From NCBI GenBank assembly GCA_023409535.1, contig JAEYGZ010000034.1, positions 152,578 through 216,577 of the forward strand: a DNA stretch of 64,000 nt. The letters are read 5' to 3'. Below, one piece after another: positions 7,673 through 15,848 of the stretch (the stretch's first letter is position 1; every line of letters begins with the position of its first letter). The stretch is from Bacillota bacterium. Lineage in GTDB: Bacteria > Bacillota > Clostridia > Lachnospirales > Lachnospiraceae. The position numbers and the translations under genes are program-made. The notes beneath the pieces are model-generated. The model was not told the origin of the DNA, did no database searches, and saw only the letters and a program-made list of their open reading frames with translations.

Positions 7673-7707
7673 AAAAAAGCTTCTTCGGTAATCGAAGAAG
7701 CTTTTTT
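7673..7707 (+). terminator. Rho-independent terminator
   Basis: Fifteen-base perfect arms (7673-7687 and 7693-7707) enclose GTAAT. The right arm ends in six T, and the left arm begins with six A, so it could terminate in both directions. It closes the YdcZ/LOG unit. A 24-codon reading frame runs into the hairpin from an ATG at 7617 but has no convincing ribosome-binding site. Confidence 0.9.
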
Positions 7708-7823
7708 AAATATAGTACATTATGCATCATACCATAAGTTGGAAATAAAGTCTAGTAATTTTTTTGATACACAGTACAATGAAATTACCGGTTATCAAGG
7801 ATCCTAATTCAAGGAGGTTAAAA

Positions 7824-8477
7824 ATGAATTCAATCGTATCAGCTTGGTATGAACAAAAGGAGCATATTGACGAAATGAAAGGCTGGGATAAAGGAAAACT
7901 GAAGATTTGGGAGCAGCAGGCTGCTGATCATTTTCCTTATGGGGCAAAAATACTTGATATAGGCAGCGGTATGGGGAGGGAAGCGTTCACCCTGTATAGA
8001 CAGGGATTTGAAGTAGTTGGACTTGATATTTCAAAATATGCGGTAGAAATAGCAAACGAAGAGGCACTGATGAGGGATAGTAAGGTGGAATTTTATCATT
8101 ATGATGGAGAACATATTCCGTTCGAAGATAAGAGGTTTGATGTCGTAATTATATGGAATCAGACCTTTGGCTTATTATACGGTGAAGGTTATAAGGAAAG
8201 CTATTTGAGGGAATGTAAGCGGGTTTTAAGACCGGGAGGAATTTTAAGCTATTCCGGGCATTCGCTGCAATATACCAGAAAGCACTATAATTACTGTCTC
8301 GAAGATAATAGATTCTATCCATATGTAGAACGGGATATTTACTGGGAGACATTCTCGCTGGAGGAATTAGAAAATTATGCGAAGCAGGCCGGGTTTGATG
8401 TTGTGATGAGCGGAGAAGGTGAGATATATGTACCGGAAGATGGCATTGTATTATATTGCTTAAACAAGGTGAGGTGA
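7824..8477 (+). CDS. Class I SAM-dependent methyltransferase
   Basis: A 217-residue methyltransferase with motif I ILDIGSGMGREAF, the acidic loop VVGLDIS, motif II FDVVIIWNQTF and RVLRPGGILSYS after it, the standard Rossmann-fold order. ATG 7824 is preceded by AAGGAGG at a six-base spacing, which is why it is chosen over an in-frame ATG 60 bases upstream. The substrate is not evident. A GNAT gene begins about 100 bases downstream on the same strand. Confidence 0.9.
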   Translation: MNSIVSAWYEQKEHIDEMKGWDKGKLKIWEQQAADHFPYGAKILDIGSGMGREAFTLYRQGFEVVGLDISKYAVEIANEEALMRDSKVEFYHYDGEHIPFEDKRFDVVIIWNQTFGLLYGEGYKESYLRECKRVLRPGGILSYSGHSLQYTRKHYNYCLEDNRFYPYVERDIYWETFSLEELENYAKQAGFDVVMSGEGEIYVPEDGIVLYCLNKVR

Positions 8478-8576
8478 ATGCATAATGAAAAGAGATAGCT
8501 CATGGAATACCAAAGTAAGGTTGCCATGGAAGAATATGCTGAGAGAGCGCAGAAAGAGTGGGGGGAGAGAAATTTT

Positions 8577-9053
8577 ATGATAACATTAAGAAAAATCACA
8601 TTAGATAACCGGAGGGAGTTGTTCAGGCTGGAAGTAACAAAGGAACAACAGCGTTATGTGGCATCTAATTTATCAAGCGTCGCATCCTGTTATGTTTTGG
8701 CAACCAATGGAGGCTGTCCGATGCCCTTTGCTATTTATGCTGATGAGCAAATGGTCGGTTTTGTTATGATTGTTTATGGTAATACAGGATATGACCAGCC
8801 TGAAATGGCGGAGAACAATTATTGTATACTACGGCTGATGATAGGAGGGCAATATCAGAAGCGTGGGTATGGACGTGAAGCAATAGTAAAAATACTGGAG
8901 TATATACACACATTTCCGGCGGGAACTGCAGAGTATTGCTGGATACCATATGAATCAGACAATGTTGCAGCCAAAAAGTTATATGAAAGCTTTGGGTTTT
9001 GTGATACCGGTGAGGTTTATAATAATGAACCGATAACAGTATTAGAACTATAA
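8577..9053 (+). CDS. GNAT family N-acetyltransferase
   Basis: About 158 residues with a full GNAT fold: the beta-1 start MITLRKITLDN, and the acetyl-CoA pyrophosphate loop QKRGYGREAI (motif A). The end AAKKLYESFGF is typical of motif B. The composition resembles polyamine or small-molecule acetyltransferases of the SpeG/PaiA/BltD sort, but the acceptor is unknown. ATG 8577 has GGGGGAGAG nine bases upstream and coincides with the domain start. An in-frame ATG at 8502 would add 25 charged residues and has a poor ribosome-binding site. Confidence 0.85.
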   Translation: MITLRKITLDNRRELFRLEVTKEQQRYVASNLSSVASCYVLATNGGCPMPFAIYADEQMVGFVMIVYGNTGYDQPEMAENNYCILRLMIGGQYQKRGYGREAIVKILEYIHTFPAGTAEYCWIPYESDNVAAKKLYESFGFCDTGEVYNNEPITVLEL

Positions 9054-9134
9054 GGGATACGGTAACATTACTAATTTTAAATTAATAGCATACATACGGA
9101 GACTATATTCTTCATGCTTGATAATTGCATTTTG

Positions 9135-9175
9135 TGGTGATATATTTGTCACATGATGATACAAATACATCACCA
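9135..9175. other. Intergenic hairpin
   Basis: Arms 9135-9149 and 9161-9175 pair over 15 positions with one mismatch around an 11-base loop. It is in the 260-base gap after the GNAT gene. There is no T-run, so it is more likely an operator or mRNA structure than a terminator. A 27-codon frame starts at 9189 but has no supporting evidence. Confidence 0.4.
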
Positions 9176-9313
9176 AGGAAGATTTAGTATGAGAAGAACA
9201 ATTATTTCTCATCGTATTAGATCAAATCATTTTAACTGTGGCATAATGCATCGTCTTTGCCCGCTTGAGTGATCAGAGAGAAAAACAGGAAGCATATAAC
9301 AGGAGGAGCGGCA

Positions 9314-9688
9314 ATGCAAAATAAAAGAAAACAACCGAGAAGATATCAGAGGTATACATGGGTGTTAGGCCTTCTGGGGTTTCTGGGAATCAATTATTTC
9401 ACGTCTCATGATCCTGCTGCTTTGTTTTACTTCGGATTTTTTGGTATGTTCAGCTTTTATTTTACCGCCAAGCTGGCGCTGGAAATGCCGGATGAGCGGT
9501 ATATGACGGACCGTAAGCGTGCGCAGGCCGTAACAATGTGGGTGCCTGCTTTTGCACTGCTGATCATTGGCGTAAGCTCCTTATTCGCTTTTGGATCAAG
9601 AGAGTTTATGATTATTGTCAGTGCTATCGGCTGGGCAGCTACTTTTTTGACCTATTCCATAGCGTTTTATTATTTTGAAAAGCATTGA
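9314..9688 (+). CDS. DUF3796-like membrane protein
   Basis: A 124-residue protein with a basic N-terminus (KRKQPRRYQRY) and four hydrophobic segments, including FLGINYFTSHDPAALFYFGF and a PDERYMTD loop. This layout matches the DUF3796 family, which usually sits next to a small XRE regulator, as it does here. AGGAGG precedes ATG 9314; an in-frame ATG at 9269 lacks a good site. The function is unknown. The XRE gene follows after 17 bases and is presumably co-transcribed. Confidence 0.7.
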   Translation: MQNKRKQPRRYQRYTWVLGLLGFLGINYFTSHDPAALFYFGFFGMFSFYFTAKLALEMPDERYMTDRKRAQAVTMWVPAFALLIIGVSSLFAFGSREFMIIVSAIGWAATFLTYSIAFYYFEKH

Positions 9689-9705
9689 TTGTCAAGGAGA
9701 AGTAC

Positions 9706-9906
9706 ATGGAACAATTTAAATGTAACTTAAAAAAATATCGCCAGCTTGCAGAACTGACGCAGGAGGAGCTGGCCGAGATGGTAGGTGTACGAAGAGAAAC
9801 AATCATACGCCTGGAAGCCGCAAAGTACAATCCTTCTCTAAAATTGGCAATTGATATTTCCAGAGCGGTCCATGCCCAGATAGAAGATATATTTGTTTTT
9901 GATTAA
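9706..9906 (+). CDS. Small XRE/Cro-type helix-turn-helix regulator
   Basis: A 66-residue protein that is almost only a Cro/CI helix-turn-helix: LTQEELAEMVGVRRETIIRL forms helices 2 and 3, followed by AAKYNPSLKLAIDISRA and the common C-terminal IEDIFVFD. This is the YgzD/YozG-like type found beside small membrane proteins. AAGGAG lies eight bases before ATG 9706, making it preferable to the upstream in-frame ATG. It probably regulates its own operon with the DUF3796-like gene. Confidence 0.88.
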   Translation: MEQFKCNLKKYRQLAELTQEELAEMVGVRRETIIRLEAAKYNPSLKLAIDISRAVHAQIEDIFVFD

Positions 9907-9931
9907 ATACTGTTGATAGGAGTGAAATACT

Positions 9932-10165
9932 ATGAAAAGCACACATACCTGCCCAAAATGTGGGTCCGATGATATACTGAGAATTCCGGATAATCCAAGC
10001 CGGCACGCCAGCGGCAATAACATCTACACCTCTACAGCAACCCTCTTCGGAAAAGTCCCTGTAATCCGCTATGTCTGCTGCAGATGCGGATATGTTGAAA
10101 ATTGGGTTGAACATGAAGATGAGATCCATAAGTTGATCAAGGCTTTCCGCGAAAAGAAGTCATGA
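9932..10165 (+). CDS. Small zinc-ribbon protein
   Basis: A 77-residue protein with two Cys pairs, CPKCGSDD near the start and CCRCGY near residue 50, that would bind one zinc ion. The middle is polar and includes a predicted beta hairpin; the C-terminus is a charged helix. No enzymatic domain is present. The ribosome-binding site AGGAG precedes ATG 9932. It follows the XRE gene by 25 bases and may be the last gene of that unit. Role unknown. Confidence 0.8.
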   Translation: MKSTHTCPKCGSDDILRIPDNPSRHASGNNIYTSTATLFGKVPVIRYVCCRCGYVENWVEHEDEIHKLIKAFREKKS

Positions 10166-10208
10166 GAAACTCTGCAAGATCTGTGTAAGAATTTTGAAGG
10201 AGCATAGG

Positions 10209-10913
10209 ATGAAAAGTATTGGAAAAGCAACTGTATTAATGACGTTCGTAATTATCTTTTCGTATGGAGGAGCGGGCGTTCTAAAGCTATTTAACATTAA
10301 TGGTGGGCCGGTAACAAAAATAGTTCCTTTTTTAGCTATGATTATTGGAACAATTGTATTTTTGAAGCTTATAGATAAAAAAGATTTTTCATATATTGGA
10401 CTGCATAAATTTATTTCAGTATTCGATTATACGATAATACTTATCATACTGGCTTTCGTTCCATTGTTGTGGGGGCTTATTATTAACAAAGGAATACAGC
10501 TGATTAAGCCAATCGATATTACTATTATATTCACAATAGCATATTGCTTTTTAATCGGTTTTGCAGAAGAATTACTATATAGGGGATATATATATAATAC
10601 AATTTCAGTGAATAAGTTAAAAATAGTGATATCTGCATTTGCATTTGCTGGATTTCATTTTATTAGCCCGGAATTCAGTATAATTTTATTTGTATTCTAT
10701 TTCGTTTATGGAGTTATCAAAGTGTATATCTTTAAAATGATAAAGAATTTATGGCCGCTTATTATATTTCATATGATTTGGGATTTGGCAGCAACATATA
10801 CGGATTTTTACAGTAATCCAATTATTGACTTATTATCTCTGGCAGCCACAGTAATTGTCATTGGATTAATTGTGAAGTGCAGGAATAACAGAACTTGGAT
10901 TACCACGGTTTAA
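10209..10913 (+). CDS. CPBP family intramembrane glutamic protease (Abi-type)
   Basis: A 234-residue protein with six to eight hydrophobic segments. The three CPBP motifs are seen: EELLYR (EExxxR), FAGFHFI (FxxxH) and HMIWDLAAT (HxxxD/N). The family includes Rce1-like CAAX endopeptidases and bacteriocin self-immunity proteins. ATG 10209 follows GAAGGAG, whereas the frame also has a TTG at 10194 without support. It is monocistronic in appearance and ends before the bidirectional terminator at 10994-11046. The substrate is unknown, and no bacteriocin gene was seen beside it. Confidence 0.87.
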   Translation: MKSIGKATVLMTFVIIFSYGGAGVLKLFNINGGPVTKIVPFLAMIIGTIVFLKLIDKKDFSYIGLHKFISVFDYTIILIILAFVPLLWGLIINKGIQLIKPIDITIIFTIAYCFLIGFAEELLYRGYIYNTISVNKLKIVISAFAFAGFHFISPEFSIILFVFYFVYGVIKVYIFKMIKNLWPLIIFHMIWDLAATYTDFYSNPIIDLLSLAATVIVIGLIVKCRNNRTWITTV

Positions 10914-10993
10914 TTAAGACGTATAACCCTAAATGCATTAGAGACAAGCTTGAGGTCCTATGCAAAGCATTAAAAAGGTTAGATTAAAAATGT

Positions 10994-11046
10994 CGGATCT
11001 CCCCTACAATTTTATTTTTTCTAATTAAAATTGTAGGGGAGATCCG
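10994..11046. terminator. Bidirectional rho-independent terminator
   Basis: Twenty-base perfect arms (10994-11013 and 11027-11046) enclose 13 bases. The stem ends in a T/A run on both strands, so it can terminate the CPBP gene on the plus strand and the aldolase gene on the minus strand, which converge here. Confidence 0.92.
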
Positions 11047-11056
11047 GGTAAAATCA

Positions 11057-11944
11057 TTATGTGATTGATGCAGCATAAATAGCTTTAATGGAGTTTGACA
11101 ATGTAGCATTAAATTCTTCATCCGTTTGTTGTGCTGTCAGACCTTGCGATAGAGCACGCGAAAAGCTGGCAATCAATCCTTGATTATGTGATAGCTTTTC
11201 ATTTGCTTCAATTTGAATATATCCTCCGGACAAAGCCACAACCCGTGCAATATGAGGATCGCTCATTAAATCGCCGAAGAAATTATCTTTTGTTGGTATG
11301 GATAGCTTAAGCATGACTTTTTCTTCTTGTCTAAGGCCGGATAATTGATTAAAAATTACATGCTTCAGTATATCTTCGCATTCTTCCTTATCCGAGCTGT
11401 GAATATCTACTTCAGGTTCAATAATTGGAACCAGACCGGCTTCAAGGATCTGTTTTCCGATCTCGAATTGTTGCTCAACCGCTTTTTTTATTCCTTCATA
11501 GTTTGCTTCTTTAATAACGGAGCGCATTTTGGTTCCGAAGATGTTCTTTTCAACAGCCCGCTTTAAAAGATTGTCTAAATCAGGGATTGGCTTCATAAGC
11601 TGAACACCATTTTCAATAACGGCCAGGCCTTTGTCAACCTTTAAAAAAGGAACGATGCCTTTCTTCTCCCAAAGGTAATCAGCAGTGAACTGATTGTCAA
11701 TGGTGCGGTCCATTGTATTCTCAAATAAAATGGCGCCTAAAATATACTCGGATGTAAATACAGGGCTTGTTATAATCCGTTTTCTCATATCATGCACTAA
11801 ATCAAACATTTCTTCTTCATTGGAATAGCTGTCTTCCTTAATTCCATATTGAAGAAGTGCTTTTGGGGTACTTCCGCCGCTCTGATCTAAGGCAGCGATA
11901 AAGCCTTTTCCTGTCTGGATACGATCCATTTGCATCTTATTCAT
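11057..11944 (-). CDS. fda: Fructose-bisphosphate aldolase class I
   Basis: A 295-residue class I (Schiff-base) aldolase of the bacterial Fda type, which splits fructose-1,6-bisphosphate to dihydroxyacetone phosphate and glyceraldehyde-3-phosphate in glycolysis. The N-terminal GKGFIAALDQSGGSTPKAL, the IIEPEVD strand (about 173-180) and the Schiff-base lysine in MLKLSIPT (Lys213) are all present, and the length is typical. ATG 11944 follows GGAGATAA, and a promoter lies at 11985-12014 on this strand. It converges on the CPBP gene and shares a terminator with it. It is separate from the lactonase/GH31 unit upstream. Confidence 0.95.
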   Translation of the reverse strand: MNKMQMDRIQTGKGFIAALDQSGGSTPKALLQYGIKEDSYSNEEEMFDLVHDMRKRIITSPVFTSEYILGAILFENTMDRTIDNQFTADYLWEKKGIVPFLKVDKGLAVIENGVQLMKPIPDLDNLLKRAVEKNIFGTKMRSVIKEANYEGIKKAVEQQFEIGKQILEAGLVPIIEPEVDIHSSDKEECEDILKHVIFNQLSGLRQEEKVMLKLSIPTKDNFFGDLMSDPHIARVVALSGGYIQIEANEKLSHNQGLIASFSRALSQGLTAQQTDEEFNATLSNSIKAIYAASIT

Positions 11945-11984
11945 ATAATTATCTCCTTTCTATGAACATCCTAAATTCTATTTT

Positions 11985-12014
11985 ATTATAGCATGTTTGC
12001 ATGCCTTTATACAA
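11985..12014 (-). promoter_or_regulatory. Promoter of the aldolase gene
   Basis: On the minus strand TTGTAT (12014-12009) and TATAAT (11990-11985) are 18 bases apart, about 40 bases before the start codon. The spacer holds the short palindrome GCATG-TTTG-CATGC, a possible operator. Confidence 0.65.
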
Positions 12015-12065
12015 TTCCTCGTTTAACATCTCATTCATTATTTTGCTGATCAGGATTACTTTGTT

Positions 12066-13109
12066 TTAGATGCGATGAATGATGCAGACAGGTTTTGGGA
12101 TACTTAATTCAGCCACTGCAGGACCGAGCAGGCCGTTTTCGGCATTACGCGGGAATGCCACAATATTGTTACTCTCTTGGTTTGCTACAATAATATGGCT
12201 GCCGCCTGGAGCTACCCAGAAGTTACGCGGGAATTCTCCGCCACTGGGAAAGGCTTTGAGAAACAGGGGCAGACCGTCTTCATTAAGTGAGAAAACGGCA
12301 AGACTATTGTGCCCTCTGTTAGACGTATATAAGAACCGTGCATCGGGGGACAGATGGATATCCGCTGCAATACTTTCCCCTGTATAACCGTTGGGCAGTG
12401 TGCTTTTGCTGTCAATCAGATCAAGGCTTCCATCCGTTGCAGCCCAGCAATAGGTGAGCACATGGTTATGTAGTTCTGTAAGAACATAAAGCAATGGTTT
12501 GTCCGGATGGAAGACAAAATGCCGGGGCCCTTCTCCGGCGGGCGTGGGCACAGCCCGTATAAGTTCAAGACCGCCGTGGTCCTCTATATGGTATACCCGC
12601 AGCTCATCAGAACCCAAATCTGCCGCAATCAAATATGCTCCGTCGGGAGATATACCCGTTGAATGGGCATGAGGCCCTTCCTGTCGATTTTTATTGGGGC
12701 CATCGCCTTCATGCTGACAAAAGGCGGTTTGGCCGGCGAACAAACCCTCGCCGGTTAGCAGCTGGCCAAAAATATTTCCGCTTCCATAATTGGCGGCGTA
12801 CAAAAAATGCCTGCTTTGCTGTAATGCAATATGGCAGGTGAAGCTTCCGGATGCTTCGGCAATTCCTAACTGGTTTAATGATACACCGTCTTCTCCTATG
12901 GCAAAGGCTGTCACACGCCCGGTATCGGCCACCTCGTTGGCAGTGTAGATATAATTACCATGCAGGGCGAGAAAAGACGGGTTTGTCCCTGCGTCAGACG
13001 CCCCCAGCAACCGAAGCGTTTCCTGACTGGCGTCGAAGGCGACGCTGTAAACACCTCGGCTGTTGCAGTCATCGGTGTATGTACCTATATACAAATGATA
13101 TGTTTCCAT
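12066..13109 (-). CDS. Lactonase family protein (6-phosphogluconolactonase-like, seven-bladed beta-propeller)
   Basis: About 347 residues of the cytoplasmic beta-propeller lactonase family (Pgl/YkgB type). Typical features are the opening LYIGTYT, repeated blade strands such as FLYAANYGSGN and HAHSTGISPDG, EGPRHFVFHPD, and FLYTSNRGHNSLAVF near the end. Members hydrolyse sugar lactones, classically 6-phosphogluconolactone. Four ATG codons stand in a row at the start; AAAGGA favours the third or fourth, so 13109 is given. It lies 55 bases behind the GH31 gene on the same strand and is visibly GC-richer than genes to the left. With the GH31 enzyme and an FCD-type regulator it suggests handling of an oxidised sugar. 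Confidence 0.88.
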   Translation of the reverse strand: METYHLYIGTYTDDCNSRGVYSVAFDASQETLRLLGASDAGTNPSFLALHGNYIYTANEVADTGRVTAFAIGEDGVSLNQLGIAEASGSFTCHIALQQSRHFLYAANYGSGNIFGQLLTGEGLFAGQTAFCQHEGDGPNKNRQEGPHAHSTGISPDGAYLIAADLGSDELRVYHIEDHGGLELIRAVPTPAGEGPRHFVFHPDKPLLYVLTELHNHVLTYCWAATDGSLDLIDSKSTLPNGYTGESIAADIHLSPDARFLYTSNRGHNSLAVFSLNEDGLPLFLKAFPSGGEFPRNFWVAPGGSHIIVANQESNNIVAFPRNAENGLLGPAVAELSIPKPVCIIHRI

Positions 13110-13164
13110 CATCATCATCCTTTCGTTTAGTATTATATGAATGATTTAAAGCTTCCATGTTTGA

Positions 13165-15585
13165 TCAAAAGATAATATCGGTCGGTTCTCCCGTATAAGT
13201 AACCATACGTACATATGTGTCCTGGGGAGAGTGCAGGGTAATATGCATTTGTTGTGTTTCCGGCATTCCGGAGTAATTGCCTTGCCGGACTCCGAGGCGC
13301 AGAGTATTGGTTGCATCCTCCCATTCGAAGGGTAAAAGAGCGTAACCACCTTTTTCGTACGCGTAGCCATCACCGGCATCCATGTACAGCGAGAATTTGC
13401 CGTTTGCACCTGCGTATACATCAATGTTTAATTTTTCGGGGGTGTATTCAGCAGTGCTTTGCAATTCGTCCGGGGCAGAGGGAATAATTGCCCCCGCAGC
13501 TGCAAATAGTGGCAAGGTGCTGATATCCGCCTCTACGGTAACTGTTTGGTTGCCTTCATAATACCGGTTGGTGTCTATAAGGTAAAAGCCCGCACCTTTG
13601 GGTAACCAGCAGGGCCACTGTAGGGAGGCGTTCAATTTTTTACCACCGGGGGCATAGTACATAGGGCTTAACACCGGACACACCAGAAGCTGTGGTCCAA
13701 ACATATATTCATCCGTCATGTCATGTGCCCGCTCATCCTGCGGGTAATCATACTGCAGACTGCGCATTATGCTTTGGCCACGCAGGCAGGCTGCCCCTGC
13801 CAAGGAGTATGTATATGGTAAAAATTTGTAACGAAGGCGGATAGCCGATACCAATGCATCATAGAACGGGACCTCAGGTGTGTTTTCAAAAAACCATGGT
13901 TCCCGTGGGGTATCAGTTCCATGGGAGCGGAAGATGGGCAGAAATGCCCCGTTTTGCATCCAACGCACATATAATTCCCGGTAACCCGGATCCTCAACAC
14001 CTTTTTCAAAATCACCTGCCCACGACCAGACGGGCGGTTCTTTTCTGTTAACAGCAAAGCCTCCGATATCTTCACAAATGTAGGGTATGCCGCAAAGTGA
14101 CATGTTCAAAAGCTCAGCTAACTGGGTGCGGTAGTTTTCCCATGTGGCCGATATATCTCCCGACCAGTGAATAACACCGTAACGCTGCTCACCCGGGTAT
14201 ACACTGCGGGTAAGAATGGGTACCCGCTTCTCGGGCAGGACCTTGCGAGTGTTATCATAGAGTCCGCCGCAATGGGCGAGGGAGTACAGGTTCGCCTTTT
14301 GGGACCCCAAAAATCGTTTGTGTGCTCCACCAATTGCTTCGCTCCGGGTCACATCATCCAGCAGGGTTTGCCGGCTTGGTTCGAAGCCCTGAAAAGGCTC
14401 GCTTGCATCCGCCCACCATGCGTCGATTCCTGCAGACAGCAGTTCGCGGCGGCATTGTTCAAAAAACAATGTGCGTGCGTCTTCGTTGAATGCGTCATAG
14501 GTTAAATAATCCCCCAGCAGGTAACCTGCCTCGGCCATCTCGGTGTGGTCGCGCGATCCGGGAAAACATCCCGGCCAGACTGCCATCATAAAGTTCAAAT
14601 CCATATTGTGAAGGGCTTGTACGGCCTTTGAAAGGTCCGGCCATCGGGTTTTATCCAGTTCCTTGCTTCCCCAGTAGGGATCCACCCAGGTTTTCCAATC
14701 CTGAACAAGAGCATCGCATGGAATGCTGCGATGGCGGAATTGTCTTCCCGTCTCCACCAGCTCTTCCTGGGTATGAAAGCGCTCTTTAGAAAAAACATAT
14801 CCAAATGTCCACAAGGGCAGCATGGTTGGGTGCCCCGTTAAGCAGGCAAGCATACTTTCCATTTCATCATAATTTTCGCCGTTTAGCATATATACATCCA
14901 GTTGGGCGGCACTATCCAGTGTGACAGTAATATCCTCTTCGCCGCTTTCAAATTTCATCAGGCAGCCGCAGTCAAATAACAAGCCGCATGCCTTGGGGGT
15001 TGCAAAAAATGGCATGGGGGTTTTAAGCAGGGTATGATACAAATACTGTGTAGTTCCCCGGTAGTTATAAATACCTTTTTCATGCTGGCCAAGACCATAG
15101 ACAGCTTCGTTTTTTTCAGTCACAAAACGCAGGGATACTTCATTTGTAGTGCCACAGGCAGCAGCCTGCCAGTTTTGCACATGGAGTTGGGGAAAGCCCC
15201 CCCAGACACCGCCATTGGTTGTTGTGTATTCCGGCTTACCTCCGCTCCACGAATAACATTGTTCTTCTTTTGGAGTGAATAATGCATGGTCCCAATCATA
15301 CAGCCAGGTGCTGCCGCGCCAGAAGCGAAGGTGAAAACCTTCTTTTTTTATTTCTACCCGTAGCTGTCCATAGATAAGGCAGACTGTGCTGTCGGTTTCA
15401 TCCACATGAATAGTCCCCTCAGCCGATGCTTTTACCAGGTTCATTCGAGACACATCCTCTGCATTACCGCCCTTAGGAACAAAAAGGGCTCGCAGCACCC
15501 CGTTACCATATGGGTAAAGGTGCAGAATAAAATCAGAATACATTAAATCAAGCGATGTTCTATTACTAGTCCAATCAAGATACAC
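13165..15585 (-). CDS. Glycoside hydrolase family 31 (alpha-glucosidase / alpha-xylosidase type)
   Basis: About 806 residues with the complete GH31 layout: N-terminal beta-sandwich, a (beta/alpha)8 barrel, and C-terminal beta domains. The nucleophile Asp is in WWADASEP (about residue 393), and the acid/base Asp in HWSGDISATW (about 477). There is no signal peptide, so it should act in the cytoplasm on imported oligosaccharides. The first ATG at 15600 has no ribosome-binding site; GGGAGGA lies seven bases before GTG 15585, which is therefore preferred. The gene is divergent from an ABC sugar importer and shares a control region with FCD-type operators. The exact linkage (glucoside, xyloside or sulfoquinovoside-like) cannot be decided by eye. 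Confidence 0.92.
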   Translation of the reverse strand: MYLDWTSNRTSLDLMYSDFILHLYPYGNGVLRALFVPKGGNAEDVSRMNLVKASAEGTIHVDETDSTVCLIYGQLRVEIKKEGFHLRFWRGSTWLYDWDHALFTPKEEQCYSWSGGKPEYTTTNGGVWGGFPQLHVQNWQAAACGTTNEVSLRFVTEKNEAVYGLGQHEKGIYNYRGTTQYLYHTLLKTPMPFFATPKACGLLFDCGCLMKFESGEEDITVTLDSAAQLDVYMLNGENYDEMESMLACLTGHPTMLPLWTFGYVFSKERFHTQEELVETGRQFRHRSIPCDALVQDWKTWVDPYWGSKELDKTRWPDLSKAVQALHNMDLNFMMAVWPGCFPGSRDHTEMAEAGYLLGDYLTYDAFNEDARTLFFEQCRRELLSAGIDAWWADASEPFQGFEPSRQTLLDDVTRSEAIGGAHKRFLGSQKANLYSLAHCGGLYDNTRKVLPEKRVPILTRSVYPGEQRYGVIHWSGDISATWENYRTQLAELLNMSLCGIPYICEDIGGFAVNRKEPPVWSWAGDFEKGVEDPGYRELYVRWMQNGAFLPIFRSHGTDTPREPWFFENTPEVPFYDALVSAIRLRYKFLPYTYSLAGAACLRGQSIMRSLQYDYPQDERAHDMTDEYMFGPQLLVCPVLSPMYYAPGGKKLNASLQWPCWLPKGAGFYLIDTNRYYEGNQTVTVEADISTLPLFAAAGAIIPSAPDELQSTAEYTPEKLNIDVYAGANGKFSLYMDAGDGYAYEKGGYALLPFEWEDATNTLRLGVRQGNYSGMPETQQMHITLHSPQDTYVRMVTYTGEPTDIIF

Positions 15586-15642
15586 GGCGTTTCCTCCCAT
15601 TTTTGTATAAATTGTATATTTTTTAATCTGCTATTGACAGCT

Positions 15643-15687
15643 ACTTGTCAAAATGTTAACATGTAGTCAGACAACATTTTGACAAGT
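15643..15687. promoter_or_regulatory. 15-bp perfect inverted repeat around an operator, overlapping divergent promoters
   Basis: ACTTGTCAAAATGTT (15643-15657) is matched by its exact reverse complement at 15673-15687, with a 15-base spacer. The right arm contains TTGACA (15679-15684), followed by TATATAAT-type -10 sequence at 15703-15710 for the importer genes. The left arm contains TTGACA on the minus strand (15652-15647), suited to the GH31 gene. One copy of GTAGTCAGACAAC overlaps the element. Confidence 0.75.
15663..15675. promoter_or_regulatory. GntR/FadR-type operator copy 1
   Basis: GTAGTCAGACAAC is an imperfect palindrome centred on GTC-A-GAC, the layout known for FCD-type GntR regulators. 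The same 13 bases recur at 15771-15783. The likely binder is the GntR protein encoded at 19305-19979. Confidence 0.7.
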
Positions 15688-15770
15688 AAGTGCAAATACA
15701 ACTATATAATGGCATAATGATTGTAAAAGGTCAATAGTTTATTCTTAATAATCTTGCTAATTATCAATAA

Positions 15771-15783
15771 GTAGTCAGACAAC
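15771..15783. promoter_or_regulatory. GntR/FadR-type operator copy 2
   Basis: This is an exact second copy of GTAGTCAGACAAC, 108 bases after the first and just before the importer permease gene. The exact repeat in a 260-base divergent control region is strong evidence for a real operator. A degenerate third half-site (CGTCAGATAAT) may lie at about 15819. Confidence 0.7.
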
Positions 15784-15848
15784 ATTAATCTGGATTATTA
15801 TGTTTTGTCATTATGTATCGTCAGATAATCCGAATGGAGGAAACAACA

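Noticed and set aside
7617..7691. 24-codon reading frame running into the terminator.
   Set aside because: No good ribosome-binding site, and its end is part of the hairpin; it is probably chance.
9189..9272. 27-codon frame beginning MRRTIISHRI.
   Set aside because: No ribosome-binding site and no family resemblance.
12079..15282. Several long reading frames opposite the lactonase and GH31 genes.
   Set aside because: They are by-products of the higher GC content; the minus-strand genes have complete family motifs and the opposite frames do not.
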